From: an uncultured Ruminococcus sp.
GTDB taxonomy: Bacteria; Bacillota; Clostridia; Oscillospirales; Ruminococcaceae
Assembly (NCBI GenBank): GCA_910584195.1
Contig: CAJTYV010000029.1
Span: forward strand, 1-33,483
Reading direction: 5' to 3'
DNA: 33,483 bases
Below the pieces are notes generated by a model, which did no database searches, was not told the origin of the DNA, and worked only from the letters and a program-made list of their open reading frames with translations. Each line of letters begins with the position of its first letter. Position 1 is the first letter of the stretch. The position numbers and the translations under genes are program-made. Below, piece by piece: positions 15,979 through 24,202 of this stretch.

Positions 15979-17406
15979 ATGCTCGGAAAATATTTAAAAT
16001 GTATAGGTGCGGCGGCAATGAGTGCAGCAGTTTTATGCTCGGCTTTTACTGCGTTTACTACGCGTTCATCGGATCGCGCGGCAATAGTTTCGGCAAATGC
16101 TGCGGAAAATCTTACTATGGCGGATTTCCCCGAAGAGTATAGGTATGCTGCTGATTGGATATGGAATAACCGTATCGTCAGCGAGCAGTCTACTGCTCGG
16201 CGCAACACGATTTTCGATCAGATAGTATCCGGAAAAGGAACTATCAATTATGTGGTAAGATGGCAATCTTATAAAACCATAACTTATGAGCAGCGCAAAA
16301 AATTTGAAACGCTTGTAAGCGACAGCATCAACGCATGGGCGAAATGGCTTGTAGGCTATGAAAACTGGCCGTATGACCATATTGACGTTAAAATTGTAGG
16401 TTGGGCTGTTATTGACAAGAATTGTTTGTTGGATTTGCATGATGACGAAACAGTTTATAACGATACGGAATTTTATGATGCTCAATACGATACCTCAAAC
16501 GGATTTGAAACAATACCGGATAAACTTCCTAATGCGCCGTCCGAACTTTCGCGTTTCGACCACTTTTCCGATACGTCATATCAATATCCGGGCGGACTTG
16601 ATAAACGGTTCGACATGTATCTCTGGGCAACTCAGGGTTTTCCGTCAATAGGCGGCTGCGGAGGAGACTGGGGGCAGCAGCTTTCAGACGATGCATACAT
16701 TAACATGCTTGACGGTACTGGACTTCACGTTTTGGAGCATGAGCTTGGACATGGATTCGGTATGACTGATTTTTACGGCGGAGAGGGCGAAAAAGACGGA
16801 TTTCCTCCGGGAGGTTTTCCGGGAGGAGAAAATTCGCTCATGATGGCAGGATCAGCGGCAAAAATTACAGATTTTGACGGCTGGATGCTGAGATATATGT
16901 GGTCGCAGATAAAGGATGAGGAGGGACGTTTCATTATAGAAGCTCCTGTAATTCCGTCAACTACAGAACCTACTGCAACAGCTGCGCCGACAGAAGCCGT
17001 TATAACCGAAACCTTTGACGATACTATTACCGAAGTCGGAAACGGATATATCGTGTTTGAAAGATACGGGAGGTTCGAATGCATTGAAAATTATTACGGT
17101 TCGGACGAATCAAAGAACTTTTCAAATTATGAGAAGGGAGATGTTGTTTCGGTAACATTAGGTTATAACGCGGGTTCCCGTGAGATCGTCAGCGTTGATT
17201 CTCTTACGCTGCTTGAAAATGTACGAAAAGAAAAGGGCGATGTGAATCTTGACGGCGAAATAGGAATATCAGATCTTGTTATGCTGAGTAAGTATCTTTT
17301 GGGTGCGGAAACGTTTACGCAGGAGCAATATGATGCTGCCGATATTTCTGACGACGTCGCTGTTGACGTATTCGATTTGACATTGCTCAGAAAAAAGCTG
17401 ATATGA
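15979..17406 (+). CDS. Secreted HExxHxxGxxD metalloprotease with C-terminal dockerin
   Basis: A 475-residue exported protein. A signal peptide covers about residues 1-42 (hydrophobic core AAAMSAAVLCSAFTAF). The zinc site is H254-E255-L-G-H258-G-F-G261-M-T-D264, a metzincin-like motif with Asp as third ligand. A likely Met-turn is at NSLMMAG (285-291). A Thr/Pro/Ala linker (325-341) leads to a beta-rich region and a type I dockerin at about 419-475. Its two calcium loops are DVNLDGEIGISD and DISDDVAVDVFD. The dockerin would dock the protease onto a cohesin-bearing scaffold. The catalytic module is not one I can name precisely. GAAAGGA before the ATG gives the start. Confidence 0.9.
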   Translation: MLGKYLKCIGAAAMSAAVLCSAFTAFTTRSSDRAAIVSANAAENLTMADFPEEYRYAADWIWNNRIVSEQSTARRNTIFDQIVSGKGTINYVVRWQSYKTITYEQRKKFETLVSDSINAWAKWLVGYENWPYDHIDVKIVGWAVIDKNCLLDLHDDETVYNDTEFYDAQYDTSNGFETIPDKLPNAPSELSRFDHFSDTSYQYPGGLDKRFDMYLWATQGFPSIGGCGGDWGQQLSDDAYINMLDGTGLHVLEHELGHGFGMTDFYGGEGEKDGFPPGGFPGGENSLMMAGSAAKITDFDGWMLRYMWSQIKDEEGRFIIEAPVIPSTTEPTATAAPTEAVITETFDDTITEVGNGYIVFERYGRFECIENYYGSDESKNFSNYEKGDVVSVTLGYNAGSREIVSVDSLTLLENVRKEKGDVNLDGEIGISDLVMLSKYLLGAETFTQEQYDAADISDDVAVDVFDLTLLRKKLI

Positions 17407-17463
17407 TCGTGTTTTAAAGCAACATCGCACAGAGTTGTTGGAAAGATTATATGAATACAAGTT

Positions 17464-17985
17464 CTAAAATTCAATTCCCTTTCTGGCGCTGATCCCCTTT
17501 GTATAAGGATGTTTTAACGCGTTTATTTCGCTTATATAATCAGCGGCTGCGAGAAATTTTTCTTCGGGTTCACGTCCTGTAAGAACAAGCTCGCAGCTTT
17601 TTTCTTTTTCAAATACAATTTTTTCCGCAAGACTTCGGTCAAGCAAACCGTGATTATATGCGCCGAAAAACTCGTCTATAATCAGCATATCAAATGTATG
17701 CGCTTTCATTTTTTCATATGCTTTTCTCAGCAAAGCGTTATGATGATCGCTAACTTCGTTTTTTGTGATTTTACTCATTTCGAATGTGAAGCCGAAATCT
17801 TTTGTGAGCCTGTCAACGGAAATATTAGATATATTTTTAAGACTTTTGAGCTCGGATGTTTCCGAACCTTTAAGCAGCTGTATAATATGAACTTTCATAT
17901 CTGCGCCTGCTGCTCTTAACGCAAGACCAATTGCGGATGTTGTTTTACCTTTGCCGTTTCCGCAATATATATGTATAAGTCCCAT
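17464..17985 (-). CDS. cobO: Corrinoid adenosyltransferase (CobA/CobO/BtuR type)
   Basis: A 173-residue ATP:cob(I)yrinic acid a,c-diamide adenosyltransferase, which makes adenosylcobalamin from ATP and reduced corrinoid. The P-loop GNGKGKTT is at residues 9-16, with MLIIDEFFGAYNHGLL in the middle and ELVLTGREPEE near the end, all family hallmarks. Length is usual. AAGGAG precedes the ATG. No cobalamin biosynthesis genes are nearby, so a salvage role is likely. It is convergent with the metalloprotease gene and separated from htrA by a repeat element. Confidence 0.93.
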   Translation of the reverse strand: MGLIHIYCGNGKGKTTSAIGLALRAAGADMKVHIIQLLKGSETSELKSLKNISNISVDRLTKDFGFTFEMSKITKNEVSDHHNALLRKAYEKMKAHTFDMLIIDEFFGAYNHGLLDRSLAEKIVFEKEKSCELVLTGREPEEKFLAAADYISEINALKHPYTKGISARKGIEF

Positions 17986-18075
17986 AATAATTCTCCTTAT
18001 TCAGCAATATGTTTTACATTGAACACAGACGCCTAAGATTCTAAGTTCAAAGCTCTGCTTTATATGAACATTGTA

Positions 18076-18227
18076 AGAACCTGTATTCATAGGATAAGCT
18101 GCGCTATTTGGGCAAATTTTGCCGCTGACTGTTTTGGAATACGTCAAGTATTCCTGCGCTCTTTCGCTTTGTCAGCAACAAAACTATGCTCTAAAATCCG
18201 CACATCTTCCCTATGAATACAGGTTCT
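18076..18227. mobile_element. MITE-like element with 18-bp perfect terminal inverted repeats
   Basis: AGAACCTGTATTCATAGG (18076-18093) is the exact reverse complement of 18210-18227. Between them lies GGAATAC-GTCAA-GTATTCC (18136-18154), and GCTGAC/GTCAGC pairs flank that hairpin, so the whole 152 bp can fold. There is no coding capacity. No target-site duplication is evident at the junctions. The right end stops eight bases from the htrA stop codon, so it may also serve as a terminator. Fragmentary relatives occur at 4217, 14731 and perhaps 10896. Confidence 0.75.
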
Positions 18228-18235
18228 GATATTAT

Positions 18236-19675
18236 TTATCTTGGTTGTATTGGAGAATCCGAATTATCATCGGAATCCGCCGCTTTCGTTTTGTCTTCTG
18301 ATTGCTCCGGATTCATTTCATCGTGAGCATCCTGCAGAACAAGAGAAAAATCAAGATCCTGACCGTTCCGATATATTTTAAGGGTTACGGTATCTCCTGC
18401 TTTGAATTGATTTTTTATATTGTTCAATTCGTCTGCTGTAGCAATAGCTTCATCGTTTATTCCGATGATAACATCACCCTCTTTAATACCTGCTTCTTCA
18501 GCAGCTCCGCCTTCGGCTACCATGCGGACATAAACGCCCATAGGAAGCCCGAGATAGCTTGAATAGGTTTCGGTAATATCAACGGTGGAAACGCCTATCT
18601 GAGGTCTGCCTGAAACATACCCCTTGCTGATGAGGTCGTCAATAATAGCTTTCGCATCGTTTATCGGAATAGCAAATCCAAGACCCTCAACGGAAGCCGT
18701 TCCGTAGCTTGAAGACATTTTTGCTGAATTTATCCCTATAACCTGACCGCAGCTGTTTAGCAGAGGTCCGCCGGAGTTGCCTGAGTTAATGGCTGCATCA
18801 GTCTGGATAAGAGTCATATTTTTTTCGTTAATGGAAATCTGACGGTTGAGAGCGGAAACAATACCGCTTGTTACCGAGCCGAAAAGCTCAAAACCGAGAG
18901 GATTTCCAACGGCAATTACTATTTCACCGACACGAAGTTCATCGCTGTTTCCGAAAGTTGCGGGTGTAAAGCCCGAAGCGTCTATTTTCAATACGGCAAG
19001 GTCTGTTTCAACGTCAAAAGCGATTATCTTTGCATCGTATTCCTTTTCATCACTGAAAAGAACGGATACTTCCTTGGCTTCACCGGCGTTATATTCATCG
19101 GTATAAACCACATGAGCGTTAGTTACGATATATCCGTCCTCGGTCATTACGATTCCCGTTCCCGTACCGACCATTTCACGAGTTTCCGGCTGACTTTGGA
19201 AACCCCATCCCCATGGTGAAATAGAATTTGTGTTGCTGTAGGTTACCTCAAAGGTTGAAGAAATTCCGGCAACAGACGGCATTATCTCATCTACTATATC
19301 GGGGAGATACTTTGCGTCTGTTCGTGAAGCAATATCAAAAAGCCCCGGGAGATTCTGAGGTTCGGGAACGGACGGAGTTTTTTCCGAACCGTTTGAGGAG
19401 TTTTCGGCTTTTGATGTCTCCTCCTGATTTTTTTCGGATTCATCGGTCAGCTTAATATTGCTGTCACCCATAAAACGATATAACTGAATTCCTCCGGCAC
19501 AGCCAATGCCTACGGAAAGTATAAGCGCTATAGCTTTCAGAGCCGTGTGACTCTTTGGTTTTTTTGGTTTCTGCGGCGAGTTACCGCCTGAATAGTAAGA
19601 ATAGTTTTCTCCGTTCTGATTATATTCATCACCGTTATTTGGATCGCTGTTGTAATTATTATACATATCTGACAT
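18236..19675 (-). CDS. HtrA/DegP-family serine protease with PDZ domain
   Basis: A 479-residue membrane-tethered protease for misfolded extracytoplasmic proteins. A hydrophilic Asn/Tyr/Gly-rich cytosolic tail (1-42) precedes one membrane segment (about 46-68) and an acidic linker. The trypsin-like domain has His188 (TNAHVV), Asp225 (ETDLAVL) and Ser301 (INSGNSGGPL). One PDZ domain is at about 375-460. The tail after the PDZ is Asp/Ser-rich. GAGG eight bases before the ATG at 19675 chooses this start over an earlier in-frame ATG. It resembles the HtrA/YkdA/YvtA group of Firmicutes. It is transcribed alone. Confidence 0.95.
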   Translation of the reverse strand: MSDMYNNYNSDPNNGDEYNQNGENYSYYSGGNSPQKPKKPKSHTALKAIALILSVGIGCAGGIQLYRFMGDSNIKLTDESEKNQEETSKAENSSNGSEKTPSVPEPQNLPGLFDIASRTDAKYLPDIVDEIMPSVAGISSTFEVTYSNTNSISPWGWGFQSQPETREMVGTGTGIVMTEDGYIVTNAHVVYTDEYNAGEAKEVSVLFSDEKEYDAKIIAFDVETDLAVLKIDASGFTPATFGNSDELRVGEIVIAVGNPLGFELFGSVTSGIVSALNRQISINEKNMTLIQTDAAINSGNSGGPLLNSCGQVIGINSAKMSSSYGTASVEGLGFAIPINDAKAIIDDLISKGYVSGRPQIGVSTVDITETYSSYLGLPMGVYVRMVAEGGAAEEAGIKEGDVIIGINDEAIATADELNNIKNQFKAGDTVTLKIYRNGQDLDFSLVLQDAHDEMNPEQSEDKTKAADSDDNSDSPIQPR

Positions 19676-19712
19676 ATGCGTTACCTCGTTTCGCATTTAA
19701 GGTTTTATTTAC

Positions 19713-19741
19713 ATTATATATTATAAGCAGTTATGTGATAA
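19713..19741 (-). promoter_or_regulatory. Possible htrA promoter
   Basis: On the minus strand TTATCA (19741-19736) and TATAAT (19718-19713) are 17 bp apart. The -10 is perfect and the -35 weak; other overlapping TATAAT strings are present. Confidence 0.45.
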
Positions 19742-19772
19742 TTATATGATAGCCTACGGAAAAATATAAAAT

Positions 19773-19805
19773 AAAATGCCTCATTTTAAAAACATGAGGC
19801 ATTTT
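19773..19805 (-). terminator. Terminator of the ltaS-like/thioesterase operon
   Basis: AAAATGCCTCAT (19773-19784) and ATGAGGCATTTT (19794-19805) form a perfect 12-bp stem. On the minus strand it is followed by ATTTTATTTTAT. Confidence 0.85.
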
Positions 19806-19814
19806 GAGAATTTT

Positions 19815-20213
19815 TTATTGTCTTTTCAGTTTTTCAAGTGTTTTTGCAGTAAATTTTTCACTGTAGACAAGAAAACGCTTGTGAGTTCCGCTTCCTATTT
19901 CTCCGCAATCGTCATACGCTTTAACATCGAAAGTAAATTCTCTTCCGTTTACTGCCGTAAGAACTGCCTTAGCTTTTACGTTCATAGTTTCCGGAGTAGC
20001 AGAACTGTGTTTAATGCAAAGTTCTGTTCCTACCGTAGTTTCGTTTTCTTCAAGGAAAGGGGAGAGACAATTGCAGGCAGCCGCTTCCATGAGGGCTGTC
20101 ATTGAGGGAGTGGCGAAAACTCTGAGACTTCCGCTTCCTACGGAAACAGCAAGCTTATCTTCGGTAACCGTAGTTTCCGCCCAACCTTCTTCGTTTATGT
20201 TTAATGCATTCAT
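19815..20213 (-). CDS. Hotdog-fold thioesterase (FlK-like family)
   Basis: A 132-residue single hotdog domain related to the fluoroacetyl-CoA thioesterase FlK family. Shared signatures are the VGSGSLRVFATPSMTALMEAAA stretch at about residues 25-46 and the conserved TVGTELCIKHSSATP segment. The probable role is hydrolysis of a small acyl-CoA; fluoroacetate resistance itself is not implied. The ATG follows the TGA stop of the ltaS-like gene directly, with its AAAGGAG site inside that gene, so the two are co-translated. A functional link between them is not obvious. Confidence 0.85.
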   Translation of the reverse strand: MNALNINEEGWAETTVTEDKLAVSVGSGSLRVFATPSMTALMEAAACNCLSPFLEENETTVGTELCIKHSSATPETMNVKAKAVLTAVNGREFTFDVKAYDDCGEIGSGTHKRFLVYSEKFTAKTLEKLKRQ

Positions 20214-22076
20214 TCAATCTTCTCCTTTGCTTGCTTTGAGTATCTCTTCTGGAATAGGGCATGGCGACATAACATCTCCTATGACGCGGTCGTATGTAAG
20301 TACATCGAGCATGTCGTTATCGGGAGTTCCGTCATTGTAATCTGTGGAATATATCGGTATCTCTTTCATATATTCGTCCATGCTTTCGATAAACGAATCA
20401 TGAGGAGCATCTATAATATCGGCAATAATATATGGAACATAGAAGAAAGAGAATTTTTCTTCGGGAACGTCTGAGAGATCCGCATCGTAATTGCTCCAGA
20501 AGAAATACTTTTGTTCGTAGAGAGTGCTGCAATTTTCACCTGTTATGTTAAGTTGATTGTAAACGCTTGTTTCGCCGCGCAAAGACGGGAAATGGTCGCC
20601 TACGAAAAATACAAGGGTAGGTTCGTCAAGCTTTTTAAGCTCTTCCAAAAACGAGTCCAAACCTTCGTTTGTATGCTTGACCCAGGTGAGATAATTTCCT
20701 ATTTCATCATTGGGATCTTCGCCAAGATTGTACGGCTGATGATTCTGCATAGTAGTGGTATGTATGTACATGGGGTCGTCTGTAGTTTTGATAAGATCCA
20801 AAAGTTGATTGAAAACCGTATTATCGTCAACGTATGTTCCGAAATGTTCTACGGGTACGGTAAAATCGGTAACGCCTTCTATATCATCATGGAAAATCAT
20901 CGTATCAAATCCGAAATCTCCGTAAATACGGGTTCTGCTGTAGAAAGATCCTTGGAAGGGATGTACGTAAGCCGTTTTGTAACCCCAGCTTTTGTAATAT
21001 TGAGCGAATGCAGGCTGCTCGCGGTCTGCAAGTTCACGCTGAGGCATATTAGGCGTGTTCAGTCCTCGAACCGGAAGTCCGAAAAGCAGTTCAAATTCTG
21101 AACGTACAGTATAGCTTGCATATGTCGGAGTGACCGCAATACCGCTTTTACCCTCGGCGCATGCTTTATCAAAGCCTGCATAGTAGGAATCATCTATGCC
21201 GAGTTCGTCAAATACGCGGAAGTCGGCGTAGGATTCGCTCATAACAACAATAACATTAGGTTTAACTCCGCCGTTGAAGTTTTCTGTTTCATCAATATCC
21301 GTGTCGATAATGGTCGAAACATATTCTTCATTATAATTTTCCGGCTCAACAAGACGATTTTCAAAGCTTTCCGAAGCAGTTTCCACAATAAATGCGAGGA
21401 AACTGTTATTGTCAAATTTTTCATTTAGCAGAAAAGCGTTGCTTGCCGCTGTTGTGTCAAGTTTGAAGAAATTGTATACAGGCGTATAGAAGCCGGGGAA
21501 AACTATCATGCACATGCTTATACCGGCGCACGCAGCGGCAGCTATAGCGCGTTTGAATGGCTTATGGCGCGGAAGCTTGGGATTCAGGTGGAAAACTACC
21601 GCTATAAACGCAAGCACTATAAGGCAGTAAATTATCAATCTTGGTGTGATTTTTATGTATGCAAAGGATTTAAGGCTCTTGATGCTTTTGAAAAGCTTCA
21701 TATCGGAAAGTATAAGGTGGTTTCCGTTGGTTCCGTACTTGAAAAGCTCTGTTATGCTGAGCGCCATGTATATGATACTTTGAGCAAGAACTGCAAGCCA
21801 GCCTTTTCTGAAAGCGGCGAGCAGCAGTATAAAAACGATTCCGGCAGCTATAAAGTTGAAGAGCAGTACAGACGGTCTTTCGACCGCAAAATTCAAGAAC
21901 GAGCTTACATGCTTGAACTGATTTATTTCAGCCATGCAGGCAATGAAAAGCGGGAAAGCGATCATCAGTATAATATTGAGTACTTTGAAGCGTTCGCTGT
22001 TATCGTCCCTTTTTTGATTGTATTTTTTTATACGGTCAAGGAAAGGAGTTAATTTTGTTTTAATTTTATCTGTCAT
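20214..22076 (-). CDS. LtaS-like phosphoglycerol transferase (sulfatase superfamily)
   Basis: A 620-residue membrane enzyme with five N-terminal membrane segments (about 33-50, 70-89, 93-110, 147-164 and 178-197) and an extracellular alkaline-phosphatase-fold domain from about 272. PNVIVVMSESYADF (273-286, Glu281 a likely metal ligand), Thr323 in SYTVRSEFELLFG (probable nucleophile) and FFVGDHFPSL (Asp and His metal ligands) match the lipoteichoic acid synthase group, which moves glycerol phosphate from phosphatidylglycerol. The missing cysteine motif rules out a true sulfatase. GGAGG precedes the ATG by ten bases. Confidence 0.88.
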   Translation of the reverse strand: MTDKIKTKLTPFLDRIKKYNQKRDDNSERFKVLNIILMIAFPLFIACMAEINQFKHVSSFLNFAVERPSVLLFNFIAAGIVFILLLAAFRKGWLAVLAQSIIYMALSITELFKYGTNGNHLILSDMKLFKSIKSLKSFAYIKITPRLIIYCLIVLAFIAVVFHLNPKLPRHKPFKRAIAAAACAGISMCMIVFPGFYTPVYNFFKLDTTAASNAFLLNEKFDNNSFLAFIVETASESFENRLVEPENYNEEYVSTIIDTDIDETENFNGGVKPNVIVVMSESYADFRVFDELGIDDSYYAGFDKACAEGKSGIAVTPTYASYTVRSEFELLFGLPVRGLNTPNMPQRELADREQPAFAQYYKSWGYKTAYVHPFQGSFYSRTRIYGDFGFDTMIFHDDIEGVTDFTVPVEHFGTYVDDNTVFNQLLDLIKTTDDPMYIHTTTMQNHQPYNLGEDPNDEIGNYLTWVKHTNEGLDSFLEELKKLDEPTLVFFVGDHFPSLRGETSVYNQLNITGENCSTLYEQKYFFWSNYDADLSDVPEEKFSFFYVPYIIADIIDAPHDSFIESMDEYMKEIPIYSTDYNDGTPDNDMLDVLTYDRVIGDVMSPCPIPEEILKASKGED

Positions 22077-22130
22077 TTTGATTCAGCCTCCGATAAGATA
22101 TTTACTTCGGATTATGTCTCCGCGTTTCTT

Positions 22131-22159
22131 AATATAGCACATTTTAAGCAAAGTTTCAA
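22131..22159 (-). promoter_or_regulatory. Promoter of the ltaS-like operon
   Basis: On the minus strand TTGAAA (22159-22154) and TATATT (22136-22131) are 17 bp apart, about 55 bp before the start codon. The remaining divergent spacer to 22319 is AT-rich with no other visible signal. Confidence 0.65.
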
Positions 22160-22319
22160 TAGGATATCATTATTTTCATAATTTTGTCACCATTTTCGTT
22201 GTTTTAGTAATAATGCACTGTAAGATGTTGTGGGATTTGTGTAATATGACCATTAAATTTATATTCGGAATATGAAATGAACGTTGAAAAATTATTAAAC
22301 AAATTTATTGCCGTTTCTG

Positions 22320-22348
22320 TTGCAAATTTAGAACTGATATGTTATAAT
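22320..22348 (+). promoter_or_regulatory. Promoter of the SDR gene
   Basis: TTGCAA at 22320-22325 and TATAAT at 22343-22348 with a 17-bp spacer. It lies downstream of the first in-frame ATG (22277), which supports the later translation start at 22415. Confidence 0.75.
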
Positions 22349-22414
22349 AATTCTCAAAGCGTTGGTTTTACGGAATTGTCCGTAGATATAAATTTATATA
22401 TGGAGAGATTTTTT

Positions 22415-23119
22415 ATGAAAAAGGCTGTTGTTACAGGAGGTTCGGGAGGTATAGGCGAAGCGGTATGCTATCGTCTTGCCGAGGAGGGATATTACGTTTA
22501 TACGGGTTTTTGCTGCTCCGAAGGGAAAGCGAAAAAAATTGCCGCCGAAACAGGCGGAGAAGCAGTAAAGCTTGATGTTTCTTCCATGGAGGATATTTTG
22601 TCGGTATCTGAAAAAGCAGGTACCGTAGATTTGCTTGTAAACAATGCCGGGGTTTCGGAAATTGATTTGTTTACAGGTATCTCCGAAATAAAAAGCCGCA
22701 GCATTATGGAGATAAATCTTGTCGGAGCAATGAATTGCGCAAGACTTATGCTGCCGGATATGATACGCCGAAAATCGGGATGTATCGTAAATATTTCCTC
22801 TATGTGGGGGCAGATCGGAGCATCATGCGAGGTAGATTATTCCGCTTCAAAGGCAGGTCTTATAGGATTTACAAAGGCATTGGCAAAGGAGGTTGCTCCC
22901 TCCGGGATCAGGGTGAATTGTGTTGCTCCGGGCTTTATCATGACGGAAATGAACAGCAGATTTTCAGAGGATGAACTTGAACTTATCCGTGCGGACATAC
23001 CTCTCGGAATATTTGGCAAGCCTTGTCATGTGGCTGATGCCGTAGCTTTCCTTGCATCAGGAAGAGCTGAGTATATAACGGGTCAGGTTTTGGCGGTAAA
23101 CGGCGGTATTGTAGTTTGA
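22415..23119 (+). CDS. Short-chain dehydrogenase/reductase, FabG-like
   Basis: A 234-residue classical SDR. The cofactor motif TGGSGGIG is at about residues 7-14, NNAGV at about 80-84, and the catalytic Ser, Tyr and Lys are in NISSMWG and VDYSASKAGLIGFTK. The PGFIMTEM and TGQVLAVNGG segments are typical of 3-oxoacyl-ACP reductases. The substrate is not certain, because no fatty-acid synthesis genes are adjacent. GGAGAG at 22402-22407 and the promoter position fix the start at 22415 rather than 22277. It forms a single-gene unit ended by a terminator. Confidence 0.9.
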   Translation: MKKAVVTGGSGGIGEAVCYRLAEEGYYVYTGFCCSEGKAKKIAAETGGEAVKLDVSSMEDILSVSEKAGTVDLLVNNAGVSEIDLFTGISEIKSRSIMEINLVGAMNCARLMLPDMIRRKSGCIVNISSMWGQIGASCEVDYSASKAGLIGFTKALAKEVAPSGIRVNCVAPGFIMTEMNSRFSEDELELIRADIPLGIFGKPCHVADAVAFLASGRAEYITGQVLAVNGGIVV

Positions 23120-23181
23120 TAACTCTGGTTCATGTCCCGCAGATTGTTTTAAAATCCGATCCCGGTATCTGTTGATGTACA

Positions 23182-23210
23182 AACGCCCTTAATGATGGGG
23201 GCGTTGTTTT
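23182..23210 (+). terminator. Terminator after the SDR gene
   Basis: AACGCCC (23182-23188) and GGGCGTT (23199-23205) form a 7-bp stem followed by GTTTT. Confidence 0.75.
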
Positions 23211-23240
23211 ATATGTAAAAAAATAAAATTTATTTAAAGC

Positions 23241-23268
23241 TGTCCCTTTCTGTCACGGTTGGCGAATG
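23241..23268 (+). promoter_or_regulatory. Candidate ECF-type promoter before the sigma gene
   Basis: TGTCCC (23241-23246), a 16-bp spacer and CGAATG (23263-23268) look like an ECF-type promoter rather than a housekeeping one, about 50 bp before the ATG. If real, the sigma factor would drive its own gene. This is inference from layout only. Confidence 0.3.
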
Positions 23269-23319
23269 TATTATATGAAACATGTTTCGATCGTAATTGA
23301 ATCTACAAGGGGTGAGAGT

Positions 23320-23886
23320 ATGACGGATTTGGAATGGGAGCAGTTATTATGCAGTTCTCCGGCAAAAGCTTACGAAACGCTTATTGATCAGTACGGAAAT
23401 CTTATGTATGCCATAGTTCTCAATAAAATTGGAAACTGTGGGTCACAAGAAGCTGTTGAGGAGTGTGTGAGCGATATAATGCTTGAGGTTTTTAAAAATG
23501 CCGAAAGGTATTCGGCAGGAAGCGGAAGCCTGAAGTCATATATAAGCACAATTGCAAAACGCAGAGCAATTGACGCTTTCAGACAGATTTCAACAAGAAA
23601 TAATATGCGTTCGGATATGGAAGATGAAGACATATTTATTCCTCCTGCTTTGGACAATACCGAAGAAGAAACCGAAAAACGCATGTTCAGTCAGAATCTT
23701 TGGAATATAGTAAGATCCCTTGAAGAACCTGACTGTTCAATAATAGTGTATCAGTACTTTTATAAGCACAAGATACGCGAAACAGCAAAAATTCTTGAAA
23801 TGACATCAGACTCTGTAAAGAAAAGAAGCATGCGTGCCAGAAAGAAAATAGGCGCGCTCCTTAGAAAGGGCGGTTATCATGAATAA
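23320..23886 (+). CDS. ECF-type RNA polymerase sigma factor
   Basis: A 188-residue sigma-70-family factor with only regions 2 and 4. Region 2 spans about residues 20-95 (YGNLMYAIVLNKIG, SYISTIAKRRAIDAFRQ). An acidic linker follows, then region 4 at about 130-185 (IRETAKILEMTSDSVKKRSMRARKKI). AGGGGTGA before the ATG at 23320 is the ribosome site; the frame extends upstream to 23266 without one. Its end overlaps a 50-residue ORF where an anti-sigma factor is normally encoded. The regulon is unknown. Confidence 0.88.
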   Translation: MTDLEWEQLLCSSPAKAYETLIDQYGNLMYAIVLNKIGNCGSQEAVEECVSDIMLEVFKNAERYSAGSGSLKSYISTIAKRRAIDAFRQISTRNNMRSDMEDEDIFIPPALDNTEEETEKRMFSQNLWNIVRSLEEPDCSIIVYQYFYKHKIRETAKILEMTSDSVKKRSMRARKKIGALLRKGGYHE

Positions 23887-24031
23887 AAATGACAAAGATT
23901 TTATGAATCAGTTTAATAACCTTAATGACGTTTCTGTTGAGGAAATAGCTGAAAAATATCCCGGGCTCCGCAAAAAAACTAAAAAACGTATTTTGAAGCA
24001 ATGTATGAAAAAAGACGTTTTTTCTCCTTAA
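23879..24031 (+). CDS. 50-residue ORF overlapping the ECF sigma gene, possible short anti-sigma factor
   Basis: Starts MNKNDKDFMNQFNNLNDVSV, overlaps the sigma gene by eight bases and uses its AAAGGGCGG as ribosome site. It is hydrophilic, with basic KKTKKRILKQCMKK near the end. In this position ECF operons usually encode an anti-sigma factor whose cytoplasmic part precedes a membrane segment. Here translation stops before any such segment. It may be a truncated anti-sigma factor or a complete small protein. Confidence 0.55.
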   Translation: MNKNDKDFMNQFNNLNDVSVEEIAEKYPGLRKKTKKRILKQCMKKDVFSP

Positions 24032-24115
24032 TATTCCCTTCTGCTGCAACCTCCTCATATCTTTCGGCTAAAATTTGTTGCTTTAATGATTTTTATAGTT
24101 TTTTTTAATTTGTAC

Positions 24116-24144
24116 TTGCAAAATTTCTCTATCAATGGTATAAT
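24116..24144 (+). promoter_or_regulatory. Promoter of the MoxR-DUF58-transglutaminase operon
   Basis: TTGCAA at 24116-24121 and TATAAT at 24139-24144 with a 17-bp spacer, about 60 bp before the ATG. Confidence 0.78.
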
Positions 24145-24202
24145 ATAAATGTATGTGCAGCTGTCTGCCATAATATTATGACAAAATTACAGGAGATCCA
24201 AT

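Noticed and set aside
17407..17463. Terminator between the metalloprotease and cobO genes
   Set aside because: Only a weak 5-bp CAACA/TGTTG pairing without a T-run is visible.
18071..18232. Target-site duplication flanking the 152-bp element
   Set aside because: The bases on either side (TTGTA and GATAT) do not match, so mobility is not proven by the junctions.
19815..20213. Fluoroacetate resistance gene
   Set aside because: Similarity to FlK is at the family level only. The specific substrate cannot be inferred, and no related context exists.
20214..22076. Aryl sulfatase
   Set aside because: The sulfatase-superfamily fold is present, but the cysteine or serine maturation motif is absent, and the membrane layout with a threonine nucleophile fits LtaS-type enzymes.
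22277..22414. N-terminal extension of the SDR protein
   Set aside because: The in-frame ATG at 22277 is upstream of the promoter at 22320-22348 and has no Shine-Dalgarno site. The SDR cofactor motif begins right after the ATG at 22415.
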